64,000 bases of DNA. Origin: Deinococcus radiopugnans ATCC 19172 (lineage in GTDB: Bacteria > Deinococcota > Deinococci > Deinococcales > Deinococcaceae). A model generated the notes under the pieces. It had not been told where the DNA came from, made no database searches, and saw only the letters and a list, made by a program, of their open reading frames with translations. This document shows, piece by piece, positions 50,306 to 59,067 of this stretch (its first letter is position 1; every line of letters starts with the position of its first letter). Both the position numbers and the translations under genes were made by a program. The DNA is taken from NCBI RefSeq assembly GCF_006335125.1, contig NZ_VDMO01000003.1, positions 62,001 through 126,000 of the forward strand. The letters are read 5' to 3'.

Positions 50306-50857
50306 TCAGCGTTCGCTCAGCTTCTCCCGCACCTCCGCCACCCGCGCCCCCAGCGCCTGCCACGGCCCCAGCTGAAAATAGTTGTGGCCCAGCGGGCTGG
50401 TGCTGGGCAGCACCCAGACCTCCGCGCCTTCCAGCGCCGTATCCTGTGGGCCGTAGGGCAGCCGGCCGGTGGGGAGGCCCAGCGTCTCGGCCGCGCCGCG
50501 CTTGCTGGTAAAGGCCACGATCTGCGGGCGGTACGTCCTGAGCTTGGCGCGCAGTTCGTCCGGTTGCCACGCCTCGCCGGGCAGGGCCGCGTCCACGCCG
50601 CTGTGCCGCTTGGCCACGTCGGTCAGGCCGATGCCGTAGTCCAGCACCTGCGGGTACTCCTGCGGCGACAGCTGCCGGGGCGTCAGGCCCGCCTCATGCA
50701 GCGTGCGCCAGAACTTGTTGACCGGGTTGGCGTAGTACGCCCGCGCAGCCGCGCTGATGCGGCTGGGTGCGGTGCCCACCAGCACCAGGGCCAGGCCGGG
50801 CCGCAGCACGTCCGGAACGAGGTGGCCCTCTGCCGTGGGCGTCTGGTCTGCCCCCAT
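50306..50857 (-). CDS. mug: Mug-type mismatch-specific uracil/thymine DNA glycosylase
   Basis: A 183-residue protein matching the MUG/TDG branch of uracil-DNA glycosylases: LVLVGTAPSRISAAARAYYA (active loop, with T in place of the usual N-P), NPVNKFWRTLHEAGLTP, DVAKRHSG, and the DNA-intercalating LPSTSPLGHNYFQ. It removes U or T opposite G, or other damaged bases. The start ATG overlaps the upstream oxidoreductase stop (TGATG). Confidence 0.85.
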   Translation of the reverse strand: MGADQTPTAEGHLVPDVLRPGLALVLVGTAPSRISAAARAYYANPVNKFWRTLHEAGLTPRQLSPQEYPQVLDYGIGLTDVAKRHSGVDAALPGEAWQPDELRAKLRTYRPQIVAFTSKRGAAETLGLPTGRLPYGPQDTALEGAEVWVLPSTSPLGHNYFQLGPWQALGARVAEVREKLSER

Positions 50858-51453
50858 CAGTCGTCGTCGTAGCGCTGTTCTGCCCAGGGATCGCCGCGCA
50901 TGTGGTAGCCGTTCTTTTCCCAGAAACCGGGTTGGTCGGCGGCCATGAATTCCAGCCCGGTCAGCCATTTGGCACTCTTCCAGAAGTACAGGTGCGGCAC
51001 CACCAGCCGCAGCGGGCCGCCGTGCTCGGCCGTCAGCGGCTCGCCGTTAAAGGTGTGCGCCAGCAGGTTCTCCGGGCGCGTGAAGTCGGCCAGCGACAGG
51101 TTGGTGGTATAGCCGCCGACGCTGTGCTGCATGACGTAGGTGGCCGCCGGATCCAGCTGAATGTGCTCCATCAGATCGGTGACGCGCACGCCCGTCCATT
51201 CGGTGTCCAGCTTGCTCCAGTGGGTCACGCAGTGGATGTCGTAGGTCAGCGTGGCCTGCGGCAGCGCCAGCAGGTCAGCCCAGGTAAAGGTCTTCTCGCC
51301 GGCCAGACCCGTGATCCGCACCACCACCTCGGCCGCGTCGTAGTGCTGCGCGGGGCCGTAGGTCAGCACCGGGAAGCGGGCGGTCAGGCTCTGGCCGGGC
51401 GGCACGCGCCCGCCCATGTCGTCCGCCGGTTTCTTGAAGAATTTGCCAAGCAT
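50857..51453 (-). CDS. Sulfite-oxidase-like molybdopterin oxidoreductase
   Basis: A 198-residue protein with the Mo-cofactor domain of the SUOX/YuiH family. The molybdenum Cys is in LTYDIHCVTHWSKLDTEW; then GVRVTDLMEHI, VMQHSVGGYTTNLSLAD, EHGGPLRLVVPHLYFWKSAKW and GFWEKNGYHMRGDPW. No twin-arginine signal is visible, so it may be cytoplasmic. Short stand-alone versions like this have unassigned substrates. TTAAAT is 6 bases before the ATG. Confidence 0.85.
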   Translation of the reverse strand: MLGKFFKKPADDMGGRVPPGQSLTARFPVLTYGPAQHYDAAEVVVRITGLAGEKTFTWADLLALPQATLTYDIHCVTHWSKLDTEWTGVRVTDLMEHIQLDPAATYVMQHSVGGYTTNLSLADFTRPENLLAHTFNGEPLTAEHGGPLRLVVPHLYFWKSAKWLTGLEFMAADQPGFWEKNGYHMRGDPWAEQRYDDD

Positions 51454-51459
51454 GGGGGT

Positions 51460-51465
51460 ATTTAA
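51460..51465 (-). promoter_or_regulatory. -10 box of the molybdopterin oxidoreductase gene
   Basis: Minus-strand TTAAAT, six bases before the ATG at 51453, as in the other leaderless-type genes of the window. No Shine-Dalgarno. Confidence 0.4.
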
Positions 51466-51525
51466 GCGTGTTCGCCGCCCCGCCGACATGGGCCGCCCTA
51501 CGTTTTGGGCTTCAGGAAGACCCAA

Positions 51526-51664
51526 TAATACGGACTCCGATTGAATCGTTTGCAAAAACGATGGAAATCCGAGCAAAGCGAGCAGGAGAAAAGCGGGTTC
51601 CAGGCGTGGAGTTTGCGAATCGGCGCTGTTCCGATTTCTACACGAAACAAACGGAATCCGTATA
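51526..51664. repeat. Small non-coding repeat, copy 2 (inverted)
   Basis: A 139 bp element matching 26562-26701 in inverted orientation along its full length. It has ends TAATACGGACTCCG and CGGAATCCGTATA and the internal palindrome ATCGTTT-GCAAAA-ACGAT. It abuts the T-run of the terC terminator. Confidence 0.85.
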
Positions 51665-51702
51665 AAAAGCGGTGGAGGAAGCCCGTTCGCCTCCTCCACC
51701 GC
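51664..51702 (-). terminator. Terminator of the Ter region (after terC)
   Basis: Perfect 11 bp stem GCGGTGGAGGA / TCCTCCACCGC followed on the minus strand by TTTTTA; 17 bp after the terC stop. Confidence 0.85.
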
Positions 51703-51718
51703 GTGCTGCGATCTGCGC

Positions 51719-52774
51719 TCAGTTGGGCTGCGACTTGCCCTCGGCCAGTTCGCGTTTGTTGGCCCTCACGCTGGACCAGATGGACGCCCCGATGAACGCC
51801 ACGCCGATCAATCCGGTGACCAGTTCGGGAATGTGCACGTTGCGGTTGGTGCTGGCCAGCATGATGATTGCCAGCGCCAGGATGCCGTAGTGCGCGCCGT
51901 GTTCCAGGTAGCGGTACTGCGCCAGCGTGCCCTGGTGCACCAGATACAGCGTCAGCGAGCGCACGAACACCGCGCCGATCGCCAGCCCCGCCGAGATGAT
52001 CACGATTTCCTTGGTCACGGCGAAGGCCCCGATCACGCCGTCCAGCGAGAACGAGGCGTCCAGCACTTCCAGGTACAGGAAGGCGGTCAGGCCCGCCGCC
52101 CCGGCCTTGGCCGCCATGTCGTTGGGATCGAACAACCCGCCGATGGCGTTCATGCCCAGGTAGACCAGCAGGCCCACCAGGCCCGCCGACACCGCCGCGA
52201 GCTGTTCGGCGGGGGCCACCATGAAGTGCGTGATGACCAGCAGCACCACGCCCGCGATCAGCGCCTGGATGGTGTCCAGCTTGCCCAGCCCGGCCAGACG
52301 GCGCTCGAAGCCCGCCAGCCAGTGCTCGTCCTTCTCGGGATCCATCAGGTAGTTCAGGGCCACCATCAGCAGGAAGGTGCCGCCGAAGGCGCTGATCACG
52401 ACCTCGGCCTGCTCCAGATACTCGCCGTAGCGGGTGGAATCGTTCAGGGCCAGATTGGCCACCTCGCCGAAGCCCAGGCCCGCCGTGATGGCGACGATGG
52501 CAATCGGAAAGACCAGCCGCATGCCCACGACGGCGATCAGGATGCCCCAGATCAGAAAGCGGCGCTGCCACTTCTCGGTCATGTTCTTGAGAACCGAGGC
52601 GTTGACCACCGCGTTGTCGAAGCTGAGGGACACTTCCATGACGCCCAGCACCACGGCAATCACCAGGAAATTCAGCGCCACAGCGACGCCGCCGGTGTTG
52701 AAGCCGTACCAGAAGGTCAGAATCAGGGCAATGATCGAGACTCCGAAGGCGAAGCCAAACTCTCTTTGAATCAC
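51719..52774 (-). CDS. TerC-family (DUF475) integral membrane protein
   Basis: A 351-residue protein from GTG 52774, preceded by AAGGAGA. It has about 8-9 transmembrane helices. Acidic residues inside membranes typical of TerC occur in LGVMEVSLSFDNAVVNASVL and YLEVLDASFSLDGVIGAFAV, the likely metal-binding pairs. TerC-type proteins move or sense divalent metals and anchor Ter complexes at the membrane. The best guess is Mn or Ca related export. It ends the Ter gene row and has a hairpin before it. Confidence 0.88.
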   Translation of the reverse strand: MIQREFGFAFGVSIIALILTFWYGFNTGGVAVALNFLVIAVVLGVMEVSLSFDNAVVNASVLKNMTEKWQRRFLIWGILIAVVGMRLVFPIAIVAITAGLGFGEVANLALNDSTRYGEYLEQAEVVISAFGGTFLLMVALNYLMDPEKDEHWLAGFERRLAGLGKLDTIQALIAGVVLLVITHFMVAPAEQLAAVSAGLVGLLVYLGMNAIGGLFDPNDMAAKAGAAGLTAFLYLEVLDASFSLDGVIGAFAVTKEIVIISAGLAIGAVFVRSLTLYLVHQGTLAQYRYLEHGAHYGILALAIIMLASTNRNVHIPELVTGLIGVAFIGASIWSSVRANKRELAEGKSQPN

Positions 52775-52851
52775 TAATGTTCTCCTTGCCGGCTGCCCGC
52801 TCTGTGGTGGGCAGGCCAACGGTCCCAGTATGCGGCGTTCCTGTCACCAGA

Positions 52852-52883
52852 CAGGCACCCGGCCTCTGTGGAACGGGTGCCTG
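52852..52883 (-). terminator. Hairpin between terD and terC
   Basis: A 10 bp stem CAGGCACCCG / CGGGTGCCTG with a 12-base loop lies 17 bp after the terD stop. The T-run is poor (TCTGG), so it may be a partial terminator or an mRNA end-protecting hairpin. Confidence 0.5.
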
Positions 52884-52899
52884 CTTTGGGAGGCTCAGT

Positions 52900-53475
52900 T
52901 TAAACGTTGACGCCGTAGTTGCGGGCCAACGGCCCCAGGCCGCCGGTGTAGCCCTGGCCCACCGCGCGGAACTTCCACTCGCCCGCGTGGCGGTAGATCT
53001 CGCCGAAGATCACGGCGGTCTCGGTGCTGAAGTCCTCGCCCAGATCGAAGCGGGTCAGTTCCTGGCCGTTGTCCTCGTTGACCACCCGGATAAACGCGCC
53101 GCCCACCTGCCCGAAGTTCTGACGGCGGGCGTCGGCCTCGTCGATGGTCACGCTGACGGCGATCTTCTGGATCTCGGCGGGCACCTGGGTCAGGTTGATC
53201 TTGATGGCCTCGTCGTCGCCGTCGCCCTCACCGGTGCGGTTGTCGCCGGTGTGCTCCACGCTGCCGTCCTGGCTGCGCAGCTGGTTGTAGAAGATGAAGT
53301 CGTGATCGCCGCGCACCTTGCCGCCGTCGTTCAGCAGGAAGGCGCAGGCGTCCAGGTCAAAGGCCTGGCCGTCGGTGGGGCGCGGATCCCAGCCCAGGCC
53401 CACGATGATGCGTTGCAGGTTGGCGTCCTGCTTGCTCAGGGAGATGTTGCCGCCTTTTTTCAGTGAAAGTGCCAT
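52900..53475 (-). CDS. terD: TerD-family stress protein (second copy)
   Basis: A 191-residue single-domain TerD protein: [15 protein letters not shown] start, [17 protein letters not shown], and the calcium-binding [15 protein letters not shown] loop; C-terminal [25 protein letters not shown] and [16 protein letters not shown]. TerD domains bind Ca2+ and are thought to assemble near the membrane with TerB and TerC. It is a close paralogue of the gene at 56849-57424. Could equally be called TerE. Confidence 0.92.
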   Translation of the reverse strand: MALSLKKGGNISLSKQDANLQRIIVGLGWDPRPTDGQAFDLDACAFLLNDGGKVRGDHDFIFYNQLRSQDGSVEHTGDNRTGEGDGDDEAIKINLTQVPAEIQKIAVSVTIDEADARRQNFGQVGGAFIRVVNEDNGQELTRFDLGEDFSTETAVIFGEIYRHAGEWKFRAVGQGYTGGLGPLARNYGVNV

Positions 53476-53566
53476 GTCGTTCCGTCCTTTTTCGGGTTCT
53501 CGACCAGCCGTGGTCGTGGCGGTCTGAGGGGGAATACGGGGGTTGGGGTGCCGGGGTTCCCGAACC

Positions 53567-54148
53567 CTACAGGTAGGCCTGGATGTCCGGCAGGTTGTCC
53601 TGGTAGGTGCGTCCACGCGACGGGGCGCCGATGGCCGTCATCGTCCAGTCGTTCCCCTGACGCTTGAGGCTCGCCAGGATCATGGCGCTGTGCTGGCCGC
53701 CCGCCGACAGGTCATAGCGGGCGATTTCCGCCTCGCCCTGGGTGTTGACCAGGCGGCAATACGCGTTCTCGATCTGGCCGAAGTCCTGCCCGGTGAAGTT
53801 GTTGACTGTGAAGACCAGCGTGCTGACGTTGGCGGGCAGGCGCGTCAGGTCTACCGTGATGGTCTCGTCGTCGCCGTCGCCCGCGCCGGTGCGGTTGTCG
53901 CCGCTGTGCCGTATCGAGCCGTCCTTGCTCTGCAACTGGCGGAACCAGACCACGTCCACCAACCCGCCCGAGGCGTCGAACATCAGCGCGTTGGCGTCCA
54001 GATCCACCTCGGCCTGACCGCCGCCGAAGCCGAAGAAGCCCTTCTTCTTCACGGCGTCCCAGCCCAGACCCATGCGTACCGTGCTGAGGCTGGGGCCGGC
54101 CTCCTTGGCGAGGCTGATCTGCTGTCCTTTCTTGAGGGAGATGGGCAT
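53567..54148 (-). CDS. TerD-family protein, divergent (TerZ/TerX-like)
   Basis: A 193-residue TerD domain: [35 protein letters not shown] (a Lys/Phe/Gly insertion not in the other copies), [10 protein letters not shown], the Ca loop [15 protein letters not shown], and [18 protein letters not shown]. The insertion and the VVWFRQLQ strand match TerZ/TerX better than TerD. CAAGGAG is 7 bases before the ATG. Third gene from the distal end of the Ter row. Confidence 0.88.
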   Translation of the reverse strand: MPISLKKGQQISLAKEAGPSLSTVRMGLGWDAVKKKGFFGFGGGQAEVDLDANALMFDASGGLVDVVWFRQLQSKDGSIRHSGDNRTGAGDGDDETITVDLTRLPANVSTLVFTVNNFTGQDFGQIENAYCRLVNTQGEAEIARYDLSAGGQHSAMILASLKRQGNDWTMTAIGAPSRGRTYQDNLPDIQAYL

Positions 54149-54185
54149 GTGTTGCTCCTTGGATGTGAGGGGGGGGGTAGGGATG

Positions 54186-54283
54186 GTCTAACCGTCTGAA
54201 GGTCTAAAAGTCTAACGGCCAAGAACTCTGGCGTCCGTCCCTTGATTTTGCGGTTAGACGGTTTGACCGTTGGACGGTTAGAC
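54186..54283. repeat. Inverted array of GTCTAAC-type 8-mers
   Basis: Left arm 54186-54218 reads as four GTCTNAN(N) units (GTCTAACC, GTCTGAAG, GTCTAAAA, GTCTAACG); right arm 54252-54283 carries the inverse units (GGTTAGAC, GTTTGACC, GTTGGACG, GTTAGAC). The arms can fold to a long imperfect hairpin around a ~33 bp loop. The VWA gene stop codon TAA lies in the last unit. It sits between two Ter genes. Confidence 0.7.
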
Positions 54284-55537
54284 GCGGAGTATTCCCGCCG
54301 CTTTCGCGTCTCTCTGCCAGCTGTCCAGCTCGCCCAGCAGCAGTTCGAACAGCTTGGCGTCCTCGATACGAATGGGGGCGGGCACGCGGAAGAAGTCGGC
54401 GTTGTCCACGACGCGGCCCGGCAGGTCGTCCAGTTTTTCCAGGAAATCGAAGTTGACCCGGCCCTCCTCGATGCCCATGAACTTCCAGAAGATCGGCTCG
54501 TGGGCGGCGTCGGTCATCTGGCGGATCACGGTGGCCGGATTGCTGGTGCCGCCGTCGGTGATGAACAGCACCAGACACGGCAGATCGTGGCCCTCTTTCG
54601 CCGCGTCCTCGCGCACCAGTTTCATGACCGGGCTGTAGTGGGTGCCGCCCTCCAGCCTGACCTTCAGGCGATCCACGAACCCGGTCACGTTGTCCAGCGA
54701 CAGCGTGCCGCTGCGGTGCGCCCCGATGCCGAACAGGTAGACCTCCACCTCGCCGTCGTCGTCCAGGCGGGCGGCCAGCGCCAGGGCACGCTCGGCCAGT
54801 GCCTGCACCGCGCCGCTGCGGTACTCGCGCGCCATGCTGCCGCTGATGTCCAGCACCAGTTTCACACGGTAGCGGGCCTCGGCCAGTCCACGTTTCTCCA
54901 GACTGACCGTAGCCGTCTTGATCAGGCTGACCAGCTGCGGCTGCTCGCGCTCGGCCTTTTCCAGCAGCACGCGCTGGCGCTCCTTACGCAGGTTGACGGC
55001 GGGCGCGGCGGGTGGTGGGGGCGGGGCGGCCCCCGCGTCCTCCACCTCGCCGCCGAAGTGCCGCACCAGCGCGTCCAGGCCGCCGCCAAAGCCCTGCGCC
55101 ACCGTCGCCAGCCGCCAGCCGTCCGCGTGGCGGTACAGCCGCACCAGCATCACGGCTTTCTCGGCCTTCAGGTGGGGTTTGACGTCGAACGTCGCGTCCC
55201 CGACGCTGACCGACAGCGCTCCGGCCTGCGCGATGGCGGCCGTGTCGTGCGTGGCAGTGAAGTAGATCTCGGTGATGGCGGCGGGCAGCGCGGCCAGATT
55301 TACGTCGAACGCCGTGTCCACGCCCTGCTGGCTCAGTTCTAGCGCCCCTTCCGGGCTGTGTGGCTGGTTGAAGAAGACCATATAGCGGTCATCGGTCAGC
55401 TTGCCCTCCTGCAAGCCGAAGGCGGCGATGTCTGCGCCGTCCAGCGTGCAGCGCACGTTCACGTGAAAGGTCTGCCCCACGCCCAGCACGCTCAGCGGCA
55501 CACGCTGGCCCGCCTGAAGCGTTGTCGGCCCGGCCAC
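54278..55537 (-). CDS. TerD-VWA fusion (TerF-like)
   Basis: A 419-residue protein beginning with GTG. Residues 1-170 are a TerD-like beta-sandwich (DDRYMVFFNQPHSPEGAL; ...MLVRLYRHADGWRLATVAQG), without the strong GDNRTG calcium loop. A Pro-rich linker (~180-195) follows, then a VWA domain at ~215-400 with the metal-ion site KLVLDISGSM, GGTHYSPVM and LFITDGGTSNP. VWA domains bind protein ligands through a divalent metal. Starts immediately at the stop of the TerA-like gene (0 bp). Confidence 0.9.
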   Translation of the reverse strand: MAGPTTLQAGQRVPLSVLGVGQTFHVNVRCTLDGADIAAFGLQEGKLTDDRYMVFFNQPHSPEGALELSQQGVDTAFDVNLAALPAAITEIYFTATHDTAAIAQAGALSVSVGDATFDVKPHLKAEKAVMLVRLYRHADGWRLATVAQGFGGGLDALVRHFGGEVEDAGAAPPPPPAAPAVNLRKERQRVLLEKAEREQPQLVSLIKTATVSLEKRGLAEARYRVKLVLDISGSMAREYRSGAVQALAERALALAARLDDDGEVEVYLFGIGAHRSGTLSLDNVTGFVDRLKVRLEGGTHYSPVMKLVREDAAKEGHDLPCLVLFITDGGTSNPATVIRQMTDAAHEPIFWKFMGIEEGRVNFDFLEKLDDLPGRVVDNADFFRVPAPIRIEDAKLFELLLGELDSWQRDAKAAGILRV

Positions 55538-56737
55538 CTATTTGCTCCCCGCCGTCCAGCGGAAGCCGAAGCCGAAGTGCTGATCGGCCTCCTGGTGATC
55601 CTTGAAGTACCGCTCTTCCTTGGTGATCTTGACCTCGCCGCCCACGTTCTCGATGCTGGCGATGGCGCAGAACGTGCGGCGCATATCGGGGTTGCTGAGC
55701 TGCACCGTGATCTCGTTGCCGCGCGGGTCTTTCAGGGTCAGGCGGCCATTGACCCGTGAGAAGTCGGAGGTGCCCTGGTAGATGAAGGCGAAGATCACGA
55801 CGGTATGGATCAGGTCGGGGCGGAAGATGATCAGGTTCTCGCCGTCGCTGGACGAACCGCTGCGGTCGTCCTTGTCCAGCAGGATGAACGGCTCGAAACG
55901 GTCGCTGCCAAACGAATTGCCCAGCGCCTGAATCACACCCTTCTGGCCGTCCTGCATCACGAACATGCAGCCCAGATCCAGGTCGGCCCCGGCCCGCAGG
56001 AAGCCGCCGCCCTTGTCCCAGTTCAGGTTGACGCGGATCGGGTCTTTCTGGCCGTCTTTCCGCAGGGAAATCTTGGCGCTCTGCCCCTGCTTGTCCAGCG
56101 TGATCTTGCCCAGGTTGACCGTGGGCGCGGGCGGCGTGGGTGTGGCGGCGGGCGTGGGCGCGGGACGCGGCGCGGCGGGAGGTGCAGGGGGTGGCGGGGG
56201 AGGCCGTCCGGCAGGGGTGTCGGCCACCGTACCGCCGAAGTGCTTCACCAGGGCTTCCAGGCCGCCGTTAAATCCCTGGCCCACCGCCCCCACGCGCCAC
56301 ACGTCCTTGAAATACAGATCCAGCAGCATGATCGCCTTCTGCTGCTGAAAATCGCGCCCGGTCACGCGGTAATTCATCAGCGGACTGCCCCCACTGCTCA
56401 GCGTGACCTCAGCGTGGTCGATGGCATTGAAGGCGCCGCTGTCCACCGTGGAGGCCAGGCTCAGGCGGCGCACGTTGGCGGGCAGGCTCGACAGGTCCAC
56501 CTGAAAGACCTTCTCGTTGCGGTTGCCGCTGCGCATGTCCAGCGCCCCTTCCGGGCTGCGCGGCTGGTTAAAGAAGATCATGTAACGGTCGTCGCTCAGC
56601 TGGCCCGCCGCGTCCAGCCCGAACAGAATCAGGTCGTATTCGGCGGCGGGGCCAGTGACCTGCACGGTCAGGGTCAGGTGGGTCTGCGGCGTCAGGGTAC
56701 TCAGTTGGGCTTTCTGCCCGGTCTGAAAGGTCTGCAT
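55538..56737 (-). CDS. TerA-like protein with two TerD-type domains
   Basis: A 399-residue protein: an N-terminal TerD-like domain (DDRYMIFFNQPRSPEGALD; DFQQQKAIMLLDLYFKDVW; AVGQGFNGGLEALVKHFGG), a 35-residue Pro/Ala linker, and a C-terminal TerA-type domain with VNLNWDKGG, AGADLDLGCMFVMQDG, DDRSGSSSDGENLI and FRPDLIHTVVIFAFIY. The second Ca loop is altered (DDRSGSSSDGE versus GDNRTGxGDGDD). It is immediately coupled to the VWA fusion, whose N-terminal domain it resembles, so the two may form a hetero-complex. Confidence 0.88.
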   Translation of the reverse strand: MQTFQTGQKAQLSTLTPQTHLTLTVQVTGPAAEYDLILFGLDAAGQLSDDRYMIFFNQPRSPEGALDMRSGNRNEKVFQVDLSSLPANVRRLSLASTVDSGAFNAIDHAEVTLSSGGSPLMNYRVTGRDFQQQKAIMLLDLYFKDVWRVGAVGQGFNGGLEALVKHFGGTVADTPAGRPPPPPPAPPAAPRPAPTPAATPTPPAPTVNLGKITLDKQGQSAKISLRKDGQKDPIRVNLNWDKGGGFLRAGADLDLGCMFVMQDGQKGVIQALGNSFGSDRFEPFILLDKDDRSGSSSDGENLIIFRPDLIHTVVIFAFIYQGTSDFSRVNGRLTLKDPRGNEITVQLSNPDMRRTFCAIASIENVGGEVKITKEERYFKDHQEADQHFGFGFRWTAGSK

Positions 56738-56774
56738 GGTGTCCTTTGCGGTGTGGAGAGGTCATGAAGTGGGT

Positions 56775-56814
56775 TGAAAAAGGGGAGGCCGGAAACCGCG
56801 TTCCCAACCTCCCC
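56775..56814 (-). terminator. Intra-operon terminator/attenuator between terD and the TerA-like gene
   Basis: Minus-strand stem GGGGAGG / CCTCCCC (loop ~19 bases) followed by TTTTTC, 35 bp after the terD stop and 38 bp before the TerA-like ATG. It would reduce but not abolish downstream expression. Confidence 0.65.
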
Positions 56815-56848
56815 GAAGTTCTGAGCTGTGACGTGATTTAACGGTGGC

Positions 56849-57424
56849 TCAGACGTTGACGCCGAAGTTGCGGGCCAGTGGGGCCAGACCGCCCGCGTAG
56901 CCCTGACCCACCGCGCGGAACTTCCACTCGCCCGCGTTGCGGTAGATCTCGCCGAAGATCACGGCGGTCTCGGTGCTGTAGTCCTCCGAGAGGTCGTAGC
57001 GCGCGATCTCAGAGCCGTTGTCCTTGTTGATCACGCGGATAAAGGCGCCGCCCACCTGGCCGAAGCTCTGCCCACGGGTGTCGGCCTCGTCGATGGTCAC
57101 GGCAATCGCCACCTTGTCGATGTCGGCAGGCACCTTGTTCAGGTCGATGTCGATGGTCTCGTCGTCGCCCTCGCCCGCGCCGGTGCGGTTGTCGCCGTTG
57201 TGCACGACGCTGCCGTCGCTGGACGTCTTGTTGTTGTAGAAAATGAAGTCGCCGTCGGCGCGCACCTTGCCGTCGGCCTTGAGGGTAAACGCACTCGCGT
57301 CCAGGTCGAATTCCTTGCCGTCGGTGGCGCGGGGATCCCAGCCCAGACCGACAGTGATGGCGCTGAGACCGGGGGCCTCCTTGCTCAGGGAAACGTTGCC
57401 GCCTTTTTTCAGTGATACTGCCAT
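56849..57424 (-). CDS. terD: TerD-family stress protein (first copy)
   Basis: A 191-residue TerD protein: [38 protein letters not shown], Ca loop [41 protein letters not shown] and [19 protein letters not shown] lies 7 bases before the ATG. It is transcribed after terB and followed by an attenuator-like hairpin, so it may be the most abundant Ter product. Very similar to 52900-53475. Confidence 0.94.
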   Translation of the reverse strand: MAVSLKKGGNVSLSKEAPGLSAITVGLGWDPRATDGKEFDLDASAFTLKADGKVRADGDFIFYNNKTSSDGSVVHNGDNRTGAGEGDDETIDIDLNKVPADIDKVAIAVTIDEADTRGQSFGQVGGAFIRVINKDNGSEIARYDLSEDYSTETAVIFGEIYRNAGEWKFRAVGQGYAGGLAPLARNFGVNV

Positions 57425-57469
57425 GGGGTGCCTCCTAGAAGGGGAATGAGTCTTGGGGGAAAAACTGTT

Positions 57470-57925
57470 TCAGACGTTGAATTCGGAAGGGTCGAGTCGC
57501 AGGGCCTGGGCAATCTCGCGCACCACGCCCATTTCCTTCTCGTCGAAGTCGCCGTCCGCGTTGGCGATGACCACCGCGAGCTGCACCACCGCGCGGGCCT
57601 GATCCGGCTTGCCCGCCACCTTGCCGATGGCCTGCATCAGCTCGATCTTGCCGAAGTCGAAATCGGCGGTGATCTTGTCGCAGTAGCGGTCATACTTCTC
57701 GCGCAGATCCGAGACGTTAAAGGCCTTGAGTTTGTCGCTGGTGGTGATGAACTGCGCCGTGCGGCTGCGCTCGATCTGGTCGATCTTGCCGTCCGCTGCG
57801 CCGATCAACGCGCAGGCGGCCATGGTGGCGTCCGCAAAGGCGCCGTTGTTGAAGCGGCTCCAGGTATCCTGCGCTTCCTTGCCTGCCTGCGCGCCCATTG
57901 CCTTGAGCCGATCTAAGAAGCCCAT
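57470..57925 (-). CDS. terB: Tellurite resistance protein TerB
   Basis: A 151-residue all-helical protein: MGFLDRLKAMGAQAGKEAQD, then FADATMAACALIGAADGKID (acidic metal loop), and ANADGDFDEKEMGVVREIA. The paired GAADGKID / ANADGDFDE loops are the TerB metal-binding signature. TerB links Ter proteins to membrane partners such as TerC. AGGAGG precedes the ATG. The 200 bp upstream includes AT-rich runs (GTTTTATGAGAGCAGTTTTAAGG on the minus strand, in part) that may be an internal promoter. Confidence 0.94.
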   Translation of the reverse strand: MGFLDRLKAMGAQAGKEAQDTWSRFNNGAFADATMAACALIGAADGKIDQIERSRTAQFITTSDKLKAFNVSDLREKYDRYCDKITADFDFGKIELMQAIGKVAGKPDQARAVVQLAVVIANADGDFDEKEMGVVREIAQALRLDPSEFNV

Positions 57926-58125
57926 ACCGTGTTCCTCCTGAATGTGGAGCTTGGAGAGGCGAAAACGTTGAGGCCAGACCTGAGTCCAGAAAAGTGCTGA
58001 CCTTACCCTTGAAGGTATCAGGCCTGGGATGCAGACTCCTTAAAACTGCTCTCATAAAACCCGAGTGCCGTGGGCCGGACTGGAGAAGGTTCCTGCGTGC
58101 TGGACAGCCTGGGTCGGTACGGTGG

Positions 58126-59067
58126 TCAGAAATGCAGGGCCTCGTGGCGCTGCGGCTCCAGTACCCCGTATAGCCCGGCGCGGCAGAGGATGTCGCTGGC
58201 CCAGCGGGTGTGGGTGGCCGGCTCACACATGCGCCCGTTCATCTGGAACACGGCGGGAGCATCCGGCGCGAGGATGGCCTGCGCCTCCAGCAGATCAGCC
58301 TCGGCCACGCGGTAGGCCTCCAGCACGGTCGGCAGTTGCGCCGGGTGGATGATGGTCTTGCCGCACAGGCCGTACTCCAGATCCTGTTCCAGTTCGCGGG
58401 CCAGCGTGGACAGGTCGCCGAAGACCTCGTACACCGGGCTGGATAGAGCGAAACCGTGCGGTTTGAACACGCCGAGCAGCATGCCGATCACCCGTTCCAG
58501 CGGCCCCTCGTACAGGGTGCGGCCCGGTTTGCGGCGCACGCCCAGCGCGTGCATCAGGTCATTGCCGCCAATCCTGAGCGCGGCCACGCGCGGGCCGTGG
58601 CCGCCTTCCAGAATCAGGTCGCGCAGCCGGGTCATGTGCGCCTCGCTCAGGGCCTCGGGAGTTTCCAGGGTCAGCAGCAGCGGCAGGCGGGGGCAGGCCG
58701 AGCTGTCCAGCACCTGCAGGTACGCGCCCAGATTGCCCGCGTGAATCTTGGGCAGCACGAAGGCGCTGATGCCGCGCAAGTCCAGCGTCAACACCTGCGC
58801 CAGCACCGCCGGGTTGCGCACGCGGATCAGGCGCAGCGGCCCCACCCCCGGCGGGGGCAGCAGCGGCAGCACACGCGCCAGATTCTCCAGCGCCAGCGGC
58901 AGGTCGGCCTCCAGCACGGCGTCCTCGGTGCAGTAGATCAGGCTGGTCAGCGCCTCGTAGCGTCCCGTCCCCAGCGCCAGCAGGTCGGGCCGGGTGGCGG
59001 GCGTGTACAGGCTGGCCCCCAGCTGCCAGGGATTGAGAGTCACGGCGGGCGAAAGCAGCGTGGTCAT
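58126..59067 (-). CDS. HpcH/HpaI (CitE-like) aldolase/lyase of the Ter operon
   Basis: A 313-residue TIM-barrel C-C bond lyase: start YTPATRPDLLALGTG, RLIRVRNPAVL, FVLPKIHAGNL, a metal-ligand Glu in LLLTLETPEALSEA, Asp in LRIGGNDLMHALG, and CGKTIIHPAQLPTVLEAYR. CitE relatives act on CoA- or phosphate-linked acids; in Ter operons such lyases were proposed by comparative genomics to help build a nucleoside-like metabolite. Start overlaps the upstream StiP-like stop (ATGA), so they are co-translated. Confidence 0.87.
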   Translation of the reverse strand: MTTLLSPAVTLNPWQLGASLYTPATRPDLLALGTGRYEALTSLIYCTEDAVLEADLPLALENLARVLPLLPPPGVGPLRLIRVRNPAVLAQVLTLDLRGISAFVLPKIHAGNLGAYLQVLDSSACPRLPLLLTLETPEALSEAHMTRLRDLILEGGHGPRVAALRIGGNDLMHALGVRRKPGRTLYEGPLERVIGMLLGVFKPHGFALSSPVYEVFGDLSTLARELEQDLEYGLCGKTIIHPAQLPTVLEAYRVAEADLLEAQAILAPDAPAVFQMNGRMCEPATHTRWASDILCRAGLYGVLEPQRHEALHF

